In this document: piece by piece, positions 10,922-21,925 of the stretch
Numbering within the stretch: position 1 is the stretch's first letter
Layout of the letters: every line of letters begins with the position of its first letter
Assembly: GCA_020796225.1 (NCBI GenBank)
Contig: CM036775.1
Coordinates: 11,519,671 to 11,583,670, forward strand
DNA length: 64,000 nucleotides
DNA from: Arion vulgaris
Taxonomy: Eukaryota > Mollusca > Gastropoda > Stylommatophora > Arionidae
Direction: 5' to 3'
Program-made: the position numbers and the translations under genes
Notes under the pieces: model-generated
Database searches by the model: none
What the model was told of the DNA's origin: nothing
Seen by the model: only the letters and a program-made list of their open reading frames with translations

Positions 10922-11570
10922 ACTACAGGACACTACTTCTATAGAACCATGTATTGCCCACTACTGTATAATAACACTTCTAGGACACTACTTCTGTACA
11001 ACAATGTATTGCTCACAAATGTATAATAACACTTCTAGGACACTACTTCTATACAATCATGTATTGCCCACTACTGTTTAATAACACTTCTAGGACACTG
11101 CTTCTATACAACCATGTATTGCTCACAAATGTATAATAACACTTCTAGGACACTGCTTCTATACAATCATGTATTGCCCACTACTGTTTAATAACACTTC
11201 TAGGACACTACTTCTATACAACCATGTATTGCCCACTACTGTATAATAACACTTCTAGGACACTGCTTCTAAACAATCATGTATTGCCCACTACTGTATA
11301 ATAACACTTCTAGGACACTACTTCTGTACAACAATGTATTGCTCACAAATGTATAATAACACTTCTAGGACACTATTTCTGTACAACAATGTATTGCTCA
11401 CAAATGTATAATAACACTTCTAGGACACTACTTCTGTACAATCATGTATTGCCCACTACTGTATAATAACACTTCTAGGACACTACTTCTATACAATCAT
11501 GTATTGCCCACTACTGTATAATAACACTTCTAGGACACTACTTCTATACAATCATGTATTGCTTTCAGAG
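10922..11570. repeat. 55-bp minisatellite, array 1 (about 12 units)
   Basis: Units of 55 bp. Landmarks are 'ctactgtataataacactt', 'ctaggacactacttct' and 'atacaa(t/c)catgtattg'. The variants 'gcccactact', 'gctcactact' and 'gctcacaaat' alternate. Five more arrays in the window (14346, 16547, 18891, 21482, 24078) sit at module borders. Confidence 0.95.
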
Positions 11571-11599
11571 AAAAAACCCACATAACTTGGTGTTATTTT

Positions 11600-11892
11600 T
11601 CAGCTTTGATCAGGTTGCCATTTTTCAACTATGAACCGGGCACAATAGGCTGAGGTACCATCTATTCAACAATTACAAGATAAGCCCTACTGACATATGC
11701 ACATGTGGCACCAGTATGTGACAGGGACACACATCATGCAAGAGTGTCCAACATATAATTAACTCAAGAAACACACATAGTCAACCCCCCCATGTCAGTC
11801 CAAGACATACTACAAGGAGATGTACATTGATCCGATTGATCACTAACTACTTTAGAAGTAAACAAGTCAATGTCTGAAATAGTTGGAAGAAG
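11600..11892 (+). mobile_element. LINE-Y 3' fragment in module B, copy 1
   Basis: Part of a 0.69-kb module B that recurs at 19420 and 21926. Broken-frame translation gives DICTCGT followed by a QGHT.C.ECPTYN-like segment, a CxC...C zinc-knuckle-like end as in the RNase H LINEs. It terminates in 'ttggaagaagaagaatac', a short GAA tail. Confidence 0.6.
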
Positions 11893-12083
11893 AAGAATAC
11901 TGCTTCTATATAATTTCAGTTTAGTTTTAAGATTTAATACTTTGGTTTTCTAGATTTTGTTGAGCATTACAAAAGTTTGACTTGCTATCTAGATTTTTCA
12001 AATGATGTCCTTTTCTGATCAATCAACATCCTGCGATAATGTACTTACCATGTATACAAAATCTTTCTCTATGATGTAATTTT

Positions 12084-12417
12084 TTTTTTTTTTTTTACTT
12101 TCGTCACTTTCAACTCAGACGAAGTTTCATCTCTGAAACTGATTTTTGCGTGAAAATCCGTTTTCCAATTTCTTACAATGGCAGCAGCGTGCACATTGTA
12201 AATTACTTTACACTGGCAGCCGTGTGCTCAATGTACTCGTAATTAGTATTCCCTCACCATAAAGGCAGATTTTCTCAGACTTCAGAGGTACTCACGTTAT
12301 CGTCCTGAGTAAGACCAGGGACTCGAACAAATGCCGGACAGTAGGTTTGAACCCGAGCTATGAGGCGTCTCACAGCTAGCAGGCCGAGCTACTATCAACT
12401 ACTCTAGGCAGTCCCCC
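12084..12417 (-). mobile_element. SINE-A copy 1
   Basis: About 330 bp on the minus strand. The tRNA-like head has an A-box region 'tagctcggcctgctagctg' and a B box 'gggttcaaacctac'; the body includes 'ggcagattttctcagac' as read on +; the tail is A-rich (the T run at 12081-12096). It is flanked by the target duplication GATGTAATTTT (12073-12083, 12418-12428). The uninterrupted site is visible in the paralogous module at about 19930. Confidence 0.92.
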
Positions 12418-12599
12418 GATGTAATTTTGTAACATAATTGAGTGTTATGATTTTTGATTATTTCTGTTTACTTTAGTTTTTGCAATATTAAATTTAAATA
12501 GTATTGTTTGAGCTGTTCTTGAAAGTGTATCTATTTTCATTTCAGCATCTTCGTATCGACTAACTAAACGACTAAAATTATCTCCATAATCACAGTCCC

Positions 12600-13195
12600 T
12601 CAGTAGTTGTAGTATTATTAGTAGTAGCAGTAGTTGTTGTAGTAGTAAGTTGTAGTAGTAGTAATAGTAGTAGTGGTAATAGTAGTAATAGTAGATGTAA
12701 TAGTATTAGTTTTTGTTTCTTTCGTCCGCTTTCAAGCAGACGAAGTTTCATCTCTGAAACTGATTTTTGCGTGAAAATCCGTTTTCCAATTTCTTACAAT
12801 GGCAGCAGCGTGCACATTGTAAATTACTTTACACTGGCAGCTGTGTGCTCAATGTACTCGTAATTAGTATTCCCTCGCCATACAGGCAGATTTTCTCAGA
12901 CTTCAGAGGTACTCACGTTATCGTCCTGAGTAAGACCAGGTGACTCGAACAAATGCCGGACAGTAGGTTCGAACCCGAGCTATGGGCGTCTCACAGCTAG
13001 CAGGCCGAGCTACTATCAACTACTCTAGGCAGTCCCCCAATAGTATTAGTAATAGTAGTATAGTAGTAGTATTAATATTAAAAGTAATTGTAGTGGTAGT
13101 GGTGGTAGTAGTAGTAGTAGTAATAGTAGTAGTAGTAGTAGTAATTGTAGTAGTAGTAGTAATAGTAGTTGCAGTAGAAGTACAACAGTAAGATC
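12600..13195. repeat. GTA/GTAATA imperfect trinucleotide array, copy 1
   Basis: An imperfect (GTA)n/(GTAATA)n tract on +, split by a SINE-A at 12711-13038. Equivalent tracts are at 20110-20332 and 22622-22912. Poly-leucine, poly-threonine and poly-valine frames across these tracts come from the repeat and are not genes. Confidence 0.9.
12711..13038 (-). mobile_element. SINE-A copy 2
   Basis: The same element as at 12084, inserted in the trinucleotide tract. Target duplication AATAGTATTAGT at 12699-12710 and 13039-13050. The head is toward 13038 and the short A-rich tail toward 12711. Confidence 0.92.
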
Positions 13196-13554
13196 AAATG
13201 TGATAATGCAACTAAAATACATTTTTTTTAAATTATTAAAGTGCAACATTCTTCTTCACCTTTCAACTCCCAATGGAGCACATGTCTTCAACAAACTTCT
13301 ACCAGCTTTTCCTCTCTCTTGTCCTCCCTTCCAATTAACCAATTTTGGCAGTTTTCTGACAGGAATGAAGGTTAGTCTGCATCACCGGATCCTTTTTGCT
13401 TTCCAGGCGATACATCAGTTGTTCCCCCAGCCCCCACCCTCTCCGTAAGGAAACTTTCCAGTAGTTTGGATGGTTGAGTTAGATTATTTCTTATTGTTGT
13501 ACTGTCCATGTTTGTTGAAGATTTGTGGCTAATTTTGTCTACGGGGGAGAAGGT

Positions 13555-13745
13555 AGCCAGCCCCATGCATGACTCTCCAGGTCGCTTCTTACGATATGCC
13601 TGGCAGGTACACATTGCTGCATATTCTTTCCTCCCCTTTCAAGCCACAGTCGCACATTGGCCTACTTCTACTTTAGTCGCCTCTTATGACATGCCTTATG
13701 GGGCACAGTGTAACAATTCTTTTCTCCCCTTGCGAGCCCCAGCAA
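13555..13745 (-). mobile_element. Dimeric SINE-F head repeat (F4), copy 1
   Basis: The minus strand shows the SINE-F core twice: 'ggcatgtcataagaggcgac' and again 'gccaggcatatcgtaagaag'. Each is preceded by a 'gg(g)gagaaaagaat' type word. It has the head of the SINE-F group without any of its usual tails. Sisters are at 20690 and 23272. Confidence 0.6.
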
Positions 13746-13802
13746 CACACGGGAGTACAGTAAATCTGCAATGATGGCAAAATGGTAAGTAGAACTACTT
13801 AC

Positions 13803-13838
13803 CCGTCTTAGCAGCAGACTTGGGAGTGGTTGCTTTGC
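13803..13838 (-). CDS. Candidate microexon 3 (36 nt), KATTPKSAAKT
   Basis: The minus strand reads a pyrimidine-bearing acceptor 'cccttccag', 36 nt, then the consensus donor 'gtaagt'. In the open frame, after the first two bases that finish a split codon, it codes K-A-T-T-P-K-S-A-A-K-T plus a leading base of the next codon, so both introns are phase 1. The same exon, with different but similarly Thr/Pro/Lys-rich content, recurs in the two other copies of module C. No database identity is claimed; the peptide style resembles flexible linkers in histone H1-like, mucin-like or PEVK-like proteins. Support is splice-site and phase conservation only; expression is unknown. Confidence 0.5.
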
Positions 13839-13934
13839 CTGGAAGGGGAAAAAACATGTTTTAATTGTATGTAATATATTGGAGAAAACAGAAAAAAATT
13901 ATGTCCTTGTACTTTTCTTTGACCAACCTCACAT

Positions 13935-14335
13935 GATTGATTTATTTATATCCTCTTCATGTCCAATTTGTCATATCCAGCTTCCAAAAGCATGTCCATT
14001 GTTGCCGTTCTATCACTTTTCTATTAATTATTTCCACACAACTAGGACACAATATTTCAACTGTCTTTCAACCATTCTTCTCCATGTTTCTTTTGGACGT
14101 CAATTCCTCCTCTTCCTATCTGTTGTCCATTGGAGATCTGTGCTAGTTAATGTCTTTATTGACATTCGATACACATGACCAATCCACCTCCATCTTTGTT
14201 AGTTAATGATGGTCTCCAATGATGCACAGTTTGTTCATTTTACAATATCTTCATTTGCTATTGTATTTGGCCAGAAAATGTGCAGGATTCCTCTTAAACA
14301 TTTATATTGGAGTGTCTCCAGCTTTTGCAGAAAGT
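13935..14335 (-). mobile_element. LINE-X C-terminal fragment, copy 1
   Basis: Minus-strand reading gives LQKLETLQYKCLRGILHIFW, NTIANEDIVK and a 'QRWRWIGHVYRM' word, with stops between. This is the C-terminal end of a non-LTR retrotransposon. It ends next to the 55-bp minisatellite. Sisters are at 21068 and 23655, with an 85-bp piece at 24346. Confidence 0.7.
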
Positions 14336-14345
14336 CAGCTTACAG

Positions 14346-14815
14346 CTCACACTACTGTTTAATAACACTTCTAGGACACTGCTTCTATACAACCATGTAT
14401 TGCTCACTACTGTATAATAACACTTCTAGGACACTGCATCTATGCAACCATGTATTGCTCACTACTGTATAATAACACTTCTAGGACACTGCTTCTATAG
14501 AACCATGTATTGCTCACTACTGTATAATAACACTTCTAGGACACTGCTGCTATACAACCATGTATAGCTCACTACTGTATAATAACACTTCTAGGACACT
14601 GCATCTATGCAACCATGTATTGCTCTCTATTGCATAATAACACTTTTAGGACACTACTTCTATAGAACCATGTATTGCTCACTACTGTATAATAACACTT
14701 CTAGGATACTGCACCTATGCAACCATGTATTGCTCTCTATTGCATAATAACACTTCTAGGACACTACTTCTATAGAACCATGTATTGCTCACTACTGTAT
14801 AATAACACTTCTATA
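14346..14815. repeat. 55-bp minisatellite, array 2 (about 8.5 units)
   Basis: The same unit as array 1, with local variants such as 'ctctctattgcataataac' and 'ctgcatctatgcaacc' not seen in array 1. It ends at 14815, where unrelated sequence ('tccattcaacaactc') starts. Confidence 0.93.
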
Positions 14816-14971
14816 GTCCATTCAACAACTCATGCCCACAGTCTAATGCGAATTGTAGCAAAACCATCTATTCCACAGTAGCGAAACTTTGCACCCAATC
14901 TTAGAATTATACCACGCAAATGTCTGATGGAAGAAATTGCTATAGGAAACCTGGATTTGATAATATAACAG
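14816..14971. other. Unassigned junction sequence
   Basis: 156 bp between the minisatellite and module A copy 2. No reading frame or repeat partner was recognised in the window. Confidence 0.4.
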
Positions 14972-15187
14972 TTTCCTTGGATGTTGGCGGCTTATTTGGT
15001 GAGTCTGATACAGAATTTTAGTTTTTACAGTAATCGCACATATATGACATTTTATGACAAGTCTCATGCAAAGGCATATCATCTCAGTTTATATATGGGG
15101 GCCAATGTTGATACTTGCAATACAGTCATGAAATAAACAAGAAATGTAGACATAGTTGTATTATTGTTTTTAAATAACTTAAATTAC

Positions 15188-15550
15188 GACTGGCAATGGC
15201 GGAGCTCAAGTAGCAGTATGTCCCTTGCGGAACGTCACATTCATCACAGCCCGCCTGAAAAGCTCTATGTCTCTTGCAAGTTCTTCTGCCTCTTCCAGCG
15301 TCATGTTCGAGGTTTCTTTGATGTCCTGCTGCCATCTTCGTCTTGGTCGTCTCCTGCCTCGTTTTCCAGGAACCATGCCTTCCATTACCTTTCTCTTCAG
15401 ACCACTGTGGCCAAAATATTTCATTTTCCGGGACATAATGTTATTTATGAGCCAATGTTCCTTGATATTCAGGTCTTGTAGGATGTCTTTGTTTCTTCTC
15501 TTCTCTGCTCAGGATGTTCTAAGAACTTTTCTATAGCACCTTGTTATGGT
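15188..15550 (-). mobile_element. LINE-V C-terminal fragment, module A copy 2
   Basis: Paralogue of 9945-10290. It shares SRKMKYFGHSGLKRKVMEGM, GKRGRRRPRRRWQQDIKETS and MTLEEAEELARDIELFRRAV. Confidence 0.78.
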
Positions 15551-15981
15551 AGAGACATTATTTTCAAATTGCTACTTCTTCGTTACAGTGTGCGTGTGTT
15601 AACATATGTGGTAGGGAGGTATCACTATAATAAAATAGCTCTTTTCTCTGGTTCTTGTATACTGTAGTACAGATGACCCATATGTGCCTCTTTGCAGAAA
15701 TGCGTGTATAGCATTAATGATACTTTTTGCATTGTAACTTCAAATTCATTAGAATGGTTATATCAATGTCTGTTTTGAGAAGTCAACAATATGACCCAAT
15801 AGCCTCACACTATTTTCGATATACGCCTTTAACTATAAGTCCATCTCCACTAATGCGTCAATTGTTTACCATGTTCAAGTGCGATTCTATTCGGTGCATG
15901 GAAAATGCAAGAATTGTTCAAAAAACCACAGAATTCGTCCTGAATGTTGCTATTTTTGGCATCAATGTATTAAATGGCTGT

Positions 15982-16321
15982 TTATTTGGGGTTTTTGTGT
16001 GTTTTTTCGTCCGCTTTCAACTCAGCGAAGTTTCATCTCTGAAACTGATTTTTGCGTGAAAATCCGTTTTCCAATTTCTTACAATGGCAGCAGCGTGCAC
16101 ATTGTAAATTACTTTACACTGGCAGCCGTGTGCTCAATGTACTAGCAATTAGTATTCCCTCGCCATACAGGCAGATTTTTCCGACTTCAGAGGTACTCAC
16201 ATTATCGTCCTGAGTAAGACCAGGGACTCGAACAAATGCCGGACAGTAGGTTCGCCCCGAGCTATCAAGCGTCTCACAGCTAGCAGGCCGAGCTACTATC
16301 AACTACTCTAGGCAGTCCCCC
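15982..16321 (-). mobile_element. SINE-A copy 3
   Basis: Flanked by the target duplication ATTAAATGGCTGT (15969-15981 and 16322-16334). The paralogous site at about 10705 in module A copy 1 lacks the element, so the insertion came after the duplication. Confidence 0.92.
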
Positions 16322-16546
16322 ATTAAATGGCTGTAAACATTAGTGTTCTTCAACCAAGCCAATGGACGCGTTAAATATATAGCACAAAGAAGGCAACTTC
16401 TAGATGGTATGATTGTTTGAATGGCAAAAATATTTTGTAGCGTCAGAAACATGTGTAGTTCACATGCAAGTTCTCAAGTTATTTCATCAAATGGTTACAA
16501 AGATACAAATTTTTATCTGTGGGCATGACAAGTAGAGCGGGCTATA

Positions 16547-16711
16547 GGACACTACTTCTATACAATCATGTATTGCCCACTACTGTTTAATAACACTTCT
16601 AGGACACTACTTCTATACAACCATGTATTGCTCACTACTGTATAAAAACACTTCTAGGACACTACTTCTATAGAACCATGTATTGCTCTCTATTGCATAA
16701 TAACACTTCTA
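16547..16711. repeat. 55-bp minisatellite, array 3 (left part, 3 units)
   Basis: Three units left of the mariner element. The array continues at 18891 after the insertion, so 16547-16711 and 18891-19418 were one array. Confidence 0.93.
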
Positions 16712-16816
16712 TAGTCTGTCCATTAATTCAGTGAGCACGTTTGAAATTGATTTTCTCGAAAACTACCTGTTGGATCTCAGTGATTTTTGCAAGCAGCCTT
16801 AGAATATCCATGACGC
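16712..16816. repeat. Left terminal inverted repeat of Sailor-like element
   Basis: About 105 bp. Its reverse complement is at 18786-18890 with few mismatches. Shared words include 'ctacctgttggatctcagtg' and 'cagccttagaatatccatg'. Confidence 0.9.
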
Positions 16817-17156
16817 TAGAGAAATATTTTTTCCAAGAAAATTTGATGTAGTTTGAAATATTTCTTCTTCAGGTTATATTAAAATCAACCTCACCGGATT
16901 GTACACAATAGTAACAGATCTACGGTACACAGACGCGTTGTTCTAAAAATACATTATGGTAACATTGAAATATCGTGAGTAAACAACAATTTCACGGGAA
17001 TTCCGTGCACCTAACCATCGACTTTGAAAGCAGAAAGCATATGCGTTATAATTGGGATACCGTTGTATAGTTATAGGTGTATCTCGCTATTTGTATGAAG
17101 CTATTGTATCATATTTGTTGGCTTATCAAAACTGACATTGATATCACATTCATAAT

Positions 17157-18410
17157 GAGTCTGAAGTGCACATTTATAACAATGCAGAAGGTTACAGTTT
17201 TACTATACCAACACTTCCGTAGGGAATCTAAGAGAGGTCATCTATATTGCGATATTCATAACCCTGAGAAACGAAAGCAACTGGCGCTTGGTCTGAATAG
17301 AGAATCCTTTTCCCGATGGATTAAACAGGACACAAAGTGCACTAATGTCAAGCAAGGAAGGAAAAGAACAATTGACGACTTTGACATAGATGTCATAAGA
17401 CGGAGCTCTTGAAAATGTTTGCGACAAATCAACTTGTTACTCTCAGGAAACTGAAATTAAAACTGCAATCAGATTGCAGACATTTCTAAAAGTACTCTAT
17501 GGAAAATTGTAAGAGCGCCGGCTTCACCTTCAGAAAAACTATAGGCGGCAGGAATATTATTTGTGAAAAGCCACATTTAATTGCTGCCCAAGTAAATACC
17601 TGAGGCAGATCCGTGAGCGGCGGAGGCAAGGCTATGATATTGTATATTTGGACGAATCCTGGGTCAATGCTCACCACACCAAACGCTAAAGAATGGCAAT
17701 CAGTAGACGGTGAACAGAAAGAAAAATACCAAGCAGCAAAGGTCAGCGTATTATACTAACACATGCAGGAAGCAGTGAAGAAGGTCTTATCCATGACGCT
17801 GGACTTATTTTCCAATCAAAAGTACCGCGGTAGGGACTACCACACAGAAATGAATGGACATATTTTCAGGCACTGGATGGAGAAAGATCTACTTCCAATT
17901 CTAAACAGACCATCATGCTTGGTAATGGATAATGCATCCTATCACAACGCAGTATCAGCGGAAGACAAAGTACCAACTGCATCAAATACAAAAGATCAAA
18001 TTAGGACTTGGCTTGCTAAGGAAAATGTCAGCTTCGATGATACATATTTGAAACCAGAGTTGTTGCACCTGGTGAGGATGACAAATAAGACAAAGGTGTT
18101 TCATATTGACAAAATCATTGCGGAATACGGCCACACGTCTTTGCGACTACCTCCATATCATGCTCACCTCAATCCGATAGAGCTTGTCTGGGCTAAAGTA
18201 AAGGGCAAGTTGCCGAACAGAACAGGACGTTTAAAATGTGTGATGTTGAAGTTCTGACACTTGAGTCCCTCTCAATGATAGACATGCAGTTCTGGAAGAA
18301 GTGTGTTGAACATGTGCTCCGAGAGGAAGACCAGTACTGGCACCGAGATGGATTACAATTTGTCCAGCCAGTAACAATTATCAATCTCATGGAATCGTCA
18401 GGTTCGGGAT
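17157..18410 (+). pseudogene. DDE transposase of Sailor-like element (frameshifted)
   Basis: A DNA-binding N-terminal part (MSLKCTFITMQKVTVLLYQH...GLNRESFSRWIK) is open to 17412. Frame changes follow. The catalytic core has YLDESWVNAHHT (first D at 17651), VMDNASYHN (second D at 17928, preceded by FRHWMEKDLLP) and YHAHLNPIELVWAKVK (E at 18180). The stretch from 17763 to 18257 is open. A further frame change precedes the C-terminal end, which stops near 18410. In active relatives this enzyme excises and reinserts the element at TA sites. With at least three frame changes it would not make a full protein as it stands; some may be sequencing errors. Confidence 0.85.
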
Positions 18411-18785
18411 GATACAAATCATATTTTGATTACAGACTGAGAAATAGCAACGTATACATTTCCATATCCAAATGCGTCTACCATCATACAATTTGTGGTG
18501 AAGTTAAGACAACCTGGGGTCTAATGGTGACCGAAAGGGGAGAACCTAACTGTTGCATATTGTATCCAAGTTCACGATTGCACATAAAGGGCAACACACT
18601 TAATTACTTGACCTATCAAGTTAATATGGAGATACACCTATGAATAGAATTGACATGGACAAATTCTAGGGATTACTGTAAAATCCAAAATTTGAGCCCC
18701 CGTATTTGCAATTGTCATAAAAGATCAAAGGAATTGCCGATGTGCAAAATCCGTAGCATCTATGGACTACTGGTTAGCTTTATTT

Positions 18786-18890
18786 TAGCGCCATGGATAT
18801 TCTAAGGCTGCATGCAAAAATCACTGAGATCCAACAGGTAGTTTTCGAGAAAATCAATTTAAACGTGCTCACGAATTAATGGACAGACTA
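18786..18890. repeat. Right terminal inverted repeat of Sailor-like element
   Basis: The mirror of 16712-16816, ending GGACAGACTA immediately before the duplicated TA. Confidence 0.9.
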
Positions 18891-19418
18891 TAGGACACTA
18901 CTTCTATACAACCATGTATTGCTCACTACTGTTTAATAACACTTCTAGGACACTGCTTCTATACAACCATGTATTGCTCACTACTGTATAATAACACTTC
19001 TAGGACACTACTTCTATAGAACCATGTATTGCTCACTACTGTTTAATAACACTTCTAGGACACTACTTCTATAGAACCATGTATTGCTCACTACTGTTTA
19101 ATAACACTTCTAGGACACTACTTCTGTACAATCATGTATTGCTCACTACTGTATAATAACACTTCTAGGACACTACTTCTATAGAACCATGTATTGCTCA
19201 CTACTGTATAATAACACTTCTAGGACACTACTTCTATACAACCATGTATTGCCCACTACTGTATAATAACACTTCTAGGACACTACTTCTATAGAACCAT
19301 GTATTGCTCACTACTGTATAATAACACTTCTAGGACACTACTTCTATACAATCATGTATTGCCCACTACTGTATAATAACACTTCTAGGACACTACTTCT
19401 ATAGAACCATGTATTGCT
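18891..19418. repeat. 55-bp minisatellite, array 3 (right part, about 9.5 units)
   Basis: Continuation of the array that the Sailor-like element interrupted. Confidence 0.93.
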
Positions 19419-20109
19419 TTCAGAGGAAAAAAAACCACATAACTTGGGGTTATTTTTCAGCTTTGATCAGGTTGCTGTTTTTCAACTATGAACCGGGCAC
19501 AATAGGCTGAGGTAAAATTTATTCAACAATTACAAGATAAGCCCTACTGACATATGCACATGTGGCATCAGCAAGTGCCAGGGACACACATCATGCAAAG
19601 AGTGTCCAACATATAATAAACACAAGAAACACACATAGCCAACCCCCCCATGTCAATCAAAGACATACTACATGGAGATGTACATTGATCCGATTGATCA
19701 CTAACTACTTTAGAAGTAAACAAGTCAATGTCTGAAATAGTTGGAAGAAGAAGAATACTGCTTCTATATAATTTCAGTTTAGTTTTAAGATTTAATACTT
19801 TGGTTTTCTAGATTTTGTTGAGCATTGCAAAAGTTTGACTTGCTATCTAGATTTTTCAAATAATGTCCTTTTCTGATCAATCAACATCCTGCGATAATGT
19901 ACTTACCATGTACACAAAATCTTTCTCTATGATGTAATTTTGTAACATAATTGAGTTTTATGATTTTTGATTATTTCTGATTTCTGTAGTTTTTGCAATA
20001 TTAAATTTAAATAGTATTGTTTGAGCTGTTCTTGAAAGTGTATCTATTTTCATTTCAGCATCTTCGTATCGACTAACTAAACGTCTAAAATTATCTCCAT
20101 AATCACAAT
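19419..20109 (+). repeat. Module B, copy 2 (with LINE-Y fragment 19450-19752)
   Basis: About 690 bp homologous to 11571-12600, without the SINE-A of copy 1. The LINE-Y end with 'DICTCGT' and the 'gaagaagaag' tail lies at the left. The remainder is AT-rich and contains a 'gtaagtac'-like word on the minus strand at about 19905. Confidence 0.85.
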
Positions 20110-20332
20110 CCTCCAGTAGTTGTTGTAGTAGTAGTTGTAGTAGTAATAGTAGTAGTAATAGTATTAGTAATAGTAGTAGTTACAGTAAAAGTAATTGTAT
20201 TAGTAGTAGTAGTATTAATAGTAAAAGAAATTGTAGTGGTAGTAGTAATAGTAGTAGTAATAGTAGTAGTAATTGTAGTAGTAGTAGTAGTAGTAGTAGT
20301 AATAGTAGTTGCAGTAGAAGAACAACAGTAAG
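20110..20332. repeat. GTA/GTAATA imperfect trinucleotide array, copy 2
   Basis: The intact counterpart of 12600-13195, about 220 bp with no SINE insertion. Confidence 0.9.
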
Positions 20333-20689
20333 AACAAATGTGATAATGCAACTAAAATACATTTTTTAAAATGATTAAAGTGCAACATTCTTCTTCACCT
20401 TTCAACTCCCAATGGAGCACATGTCTCCAACAAACTTCTTCCAGCTTTTCCTCTCTCTTGTCATCTCTTCCAATTAAACAATTTTGGCAGTTTTCTGACA
20501 GGAATGAAGGTTAGTCGGCATCACCCGGGTCCTTTTGCTTTCCGCGATACATCAGTTGTTCCCCCCAGCCCTCTCCGTAAGGAAACCTTCCCCTAGTTTG
20601 GATTGTTGAGTTAGATTATTTCTTATTGTTGTACTGTCCATGTTTGTTGATGATTTGTTGGCTAATTTTGTCTAGGGGTGGGAAGGTAG

Positions 20690-20880
20690 CCAGCCCCGTG
20701 CATGACTCTCCAGGTTGCCTCTTACGATATGCCTGGCAGGTACACATTGCTGCATATTCTTTCCTCCCTTTAAAGCCTGATGCACATTGGCCTACTTCTG
20801 CTTTAGTCGCCTCTTATGACATGCCTTATGGGGCACAGTGTAACAATTCTTTTCTCCCTTCGAGCCCCAGCAACACACGG
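20690..20880 (-). mobile_element. Dimeric SINE-F head repeat (F4), copy 2
   Basis: Paralogue of 13555-13745 within module C copy 2. Confidence 0.6.
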
Positions 20881-20929
20881 GAGTACAGTAAACTTGCAAT
20901 GATGGCAAAATGGTGGTAGAACTACTTAC

Positions 20930-20971
20930 CCGTCTTAGCAGCCGACTTGGGAGTGGTTGGTTTGCCTGTGC
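20930..20971 (-). CDS. Candidate microexon 2 (42 nt), TGKPTTPKSAAKT
   Basis: Minus strand: acceptor 'ccttccag', 42 nt, donor 'gtaagt'. It codes T-G-K-P-T-T-P-K-S-A-A-K-T in the same phase as the 36-nt exon in module C copy 1 and is two codons longer at its 5' end. Spliced to that exon, the junction codon would be Gly (G|GC). The reading frame survives the six-base length change, which favours a coding role over chance. Confidence 0.52.
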
Positions 20972-21067
20972 CTGGAAGGTGAAAAAACATGTTTTAATTG
21001 TATGTAATATATTGGAGAAAACAGAAAAAAATTATGTCCTTGTACTTTTCTTTGACCAACCTCACAT

Positions 21068-21478
21068 GATTGATTTATTTATATCCTCTTTATGTCCAAT
21101 TTGTCATATCCAGCTTCCAAAAGCATGTCCCTTGTTGCCGTTCTATCACTTTTCTATTAATTATTTCCACACAACTAGGACACAATATTTCAACTGTCTT
21201 TCAACCATTCTTCTCCATGTTTCTTTTGGACGTCAATTCCTCCTCTTCCTATCTGTTGTCCATTGGAGATCTGTGCTAGTTAATGTCTTTACTGACATTC
21301 GATACACATGACCAATCCACCTCCATCTTTGTTAGTTAATGATGGTCTCCAATGATGCACAGTTTGTTCATTTTACAATATCTTCATTTGCTATTGTATT
21401 TGGCCAGAAAATGTGCAGGATTCCTCTTAAACATTTATATTGGAGTGTCTCCAGCTTTTGCAGAAAGTCAGCTTACAG
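21068..21478 (-). mobile_element. LINE-X C-terminal fragment, copy 2
   Basis: Paralogue of 13935-14335 with the same frame breaks, so the LINE was already dead when the module was duplicated. Confidence 0.7.
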
Positions 21479-21481
21479 CTC

Positions 21482-21925
21482 TTACTACTGTTTAATAACA
21501 CTTCTAGGACACTGCTTCTATACAACCATGTATTGCTCACTACTGTATAATAACACTTCTAGGACACTGCATCTATGCAACCATGTATTGCTCACTACTG
21601 TATAATAACACTTCTAGGACACTGCTTCTATAGAACCATGTATTGCTCTCTATTGCATAATAACACTTCTATTACACTGCTTCTATAGAACCATGTATTG
21701 CTCACTACTGTTTAATAACACTTCTAGGACACTGCTTCTATACAACCATATATTGCTTACTACTGTATAATAACACTTCCAGAACACTACTTCTATACAA
21801 CCATGTATTGCTCACTACTGTATAATAACACTTCTAGGACACTACTTCTGTACAACAATGTATTGTTCACAAATGTATAATAACACTTCTAGGACACTGC
21901 TTCTATACAATCATGTATTGCTTTG
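21482..21925. repeat. 55-bp minisatellite, array 4 (about 8 units)
   Basis: The same unit. It contains both 'ctctctattgcataat' and 'gttcacaaatgtataat' variants. Confidence 0.93.

Larger units (their letters stand above)
13196..14345. repeat. Module C, copy 1 (microexon module)
   Basis: About 1.15 kb repeated at 20333-21481 and 22913-24077. In order it contains about 350 bp of unassigned sequence, a dimeric SINE-F head repeat, a candidate minus-strand microexon, a minus-strand LINE-X fragment, and the border with the 55-bp minisatellite. Confidence 0.9.
14972..16546. repeat. Module A, copy 2
   Basis: Matches 9655-10921 with small differences and carries a SINE-A at 15982-16321 that is absent from copy 1. 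It ends at the 55-bp minisatellite exactly as copy 1 does. Confidence 0.85.
16712..18890 (+). mobile_element. Tc1/mariner-superfamily transposon, Sailor-like (DD83E), 2179 bp
   Basis: A complete element by its ends. Terminal inverted repeats of about 105 bp begin TAGTCTGTCCATTAATTC at 16712 and mirror at 18890. The TA dinucleotide is duplicated at 16710-16711 and 18891-18892, and the rejoined site recreates the minisatellite word 'cttctaggacac'. It carries a broken DDE transposase. The spacing from second D to E is 83 residues, far beyond DD34D/E Tc1 and mariner. From memory of the family literature this fits the DD82E 'Sailor' lineage of IS630-Tc1-mariner. The internal sequence is only lightly decayed, suggesting a fairly young insertion. 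Confidence 0.88.
20333..21481. repeat. Module C, copy 2
   Basis: Counterpart of 13196-14345 with the same internal order. Its 'gtaagtag..ctaccacc' version of the donor-side palindrome is degraded compared with copies 1 and 3. Confidence 0.9.

Noticed and set aside
13046..13249. Leucine-, valine- or threonine-rich frames over the GTA tracts
   Set aside because: They are direct read-outs of imperfect trinucleotide repeats on both strands, also seen at 20103-20362 and 22600-22976.
10922..19418. Regular short repeats as a CRISPR-like array
   Set aside because: Units of 55 bp are contiguous with no unique spacers, and the window is clearly animal nuclear DNA.
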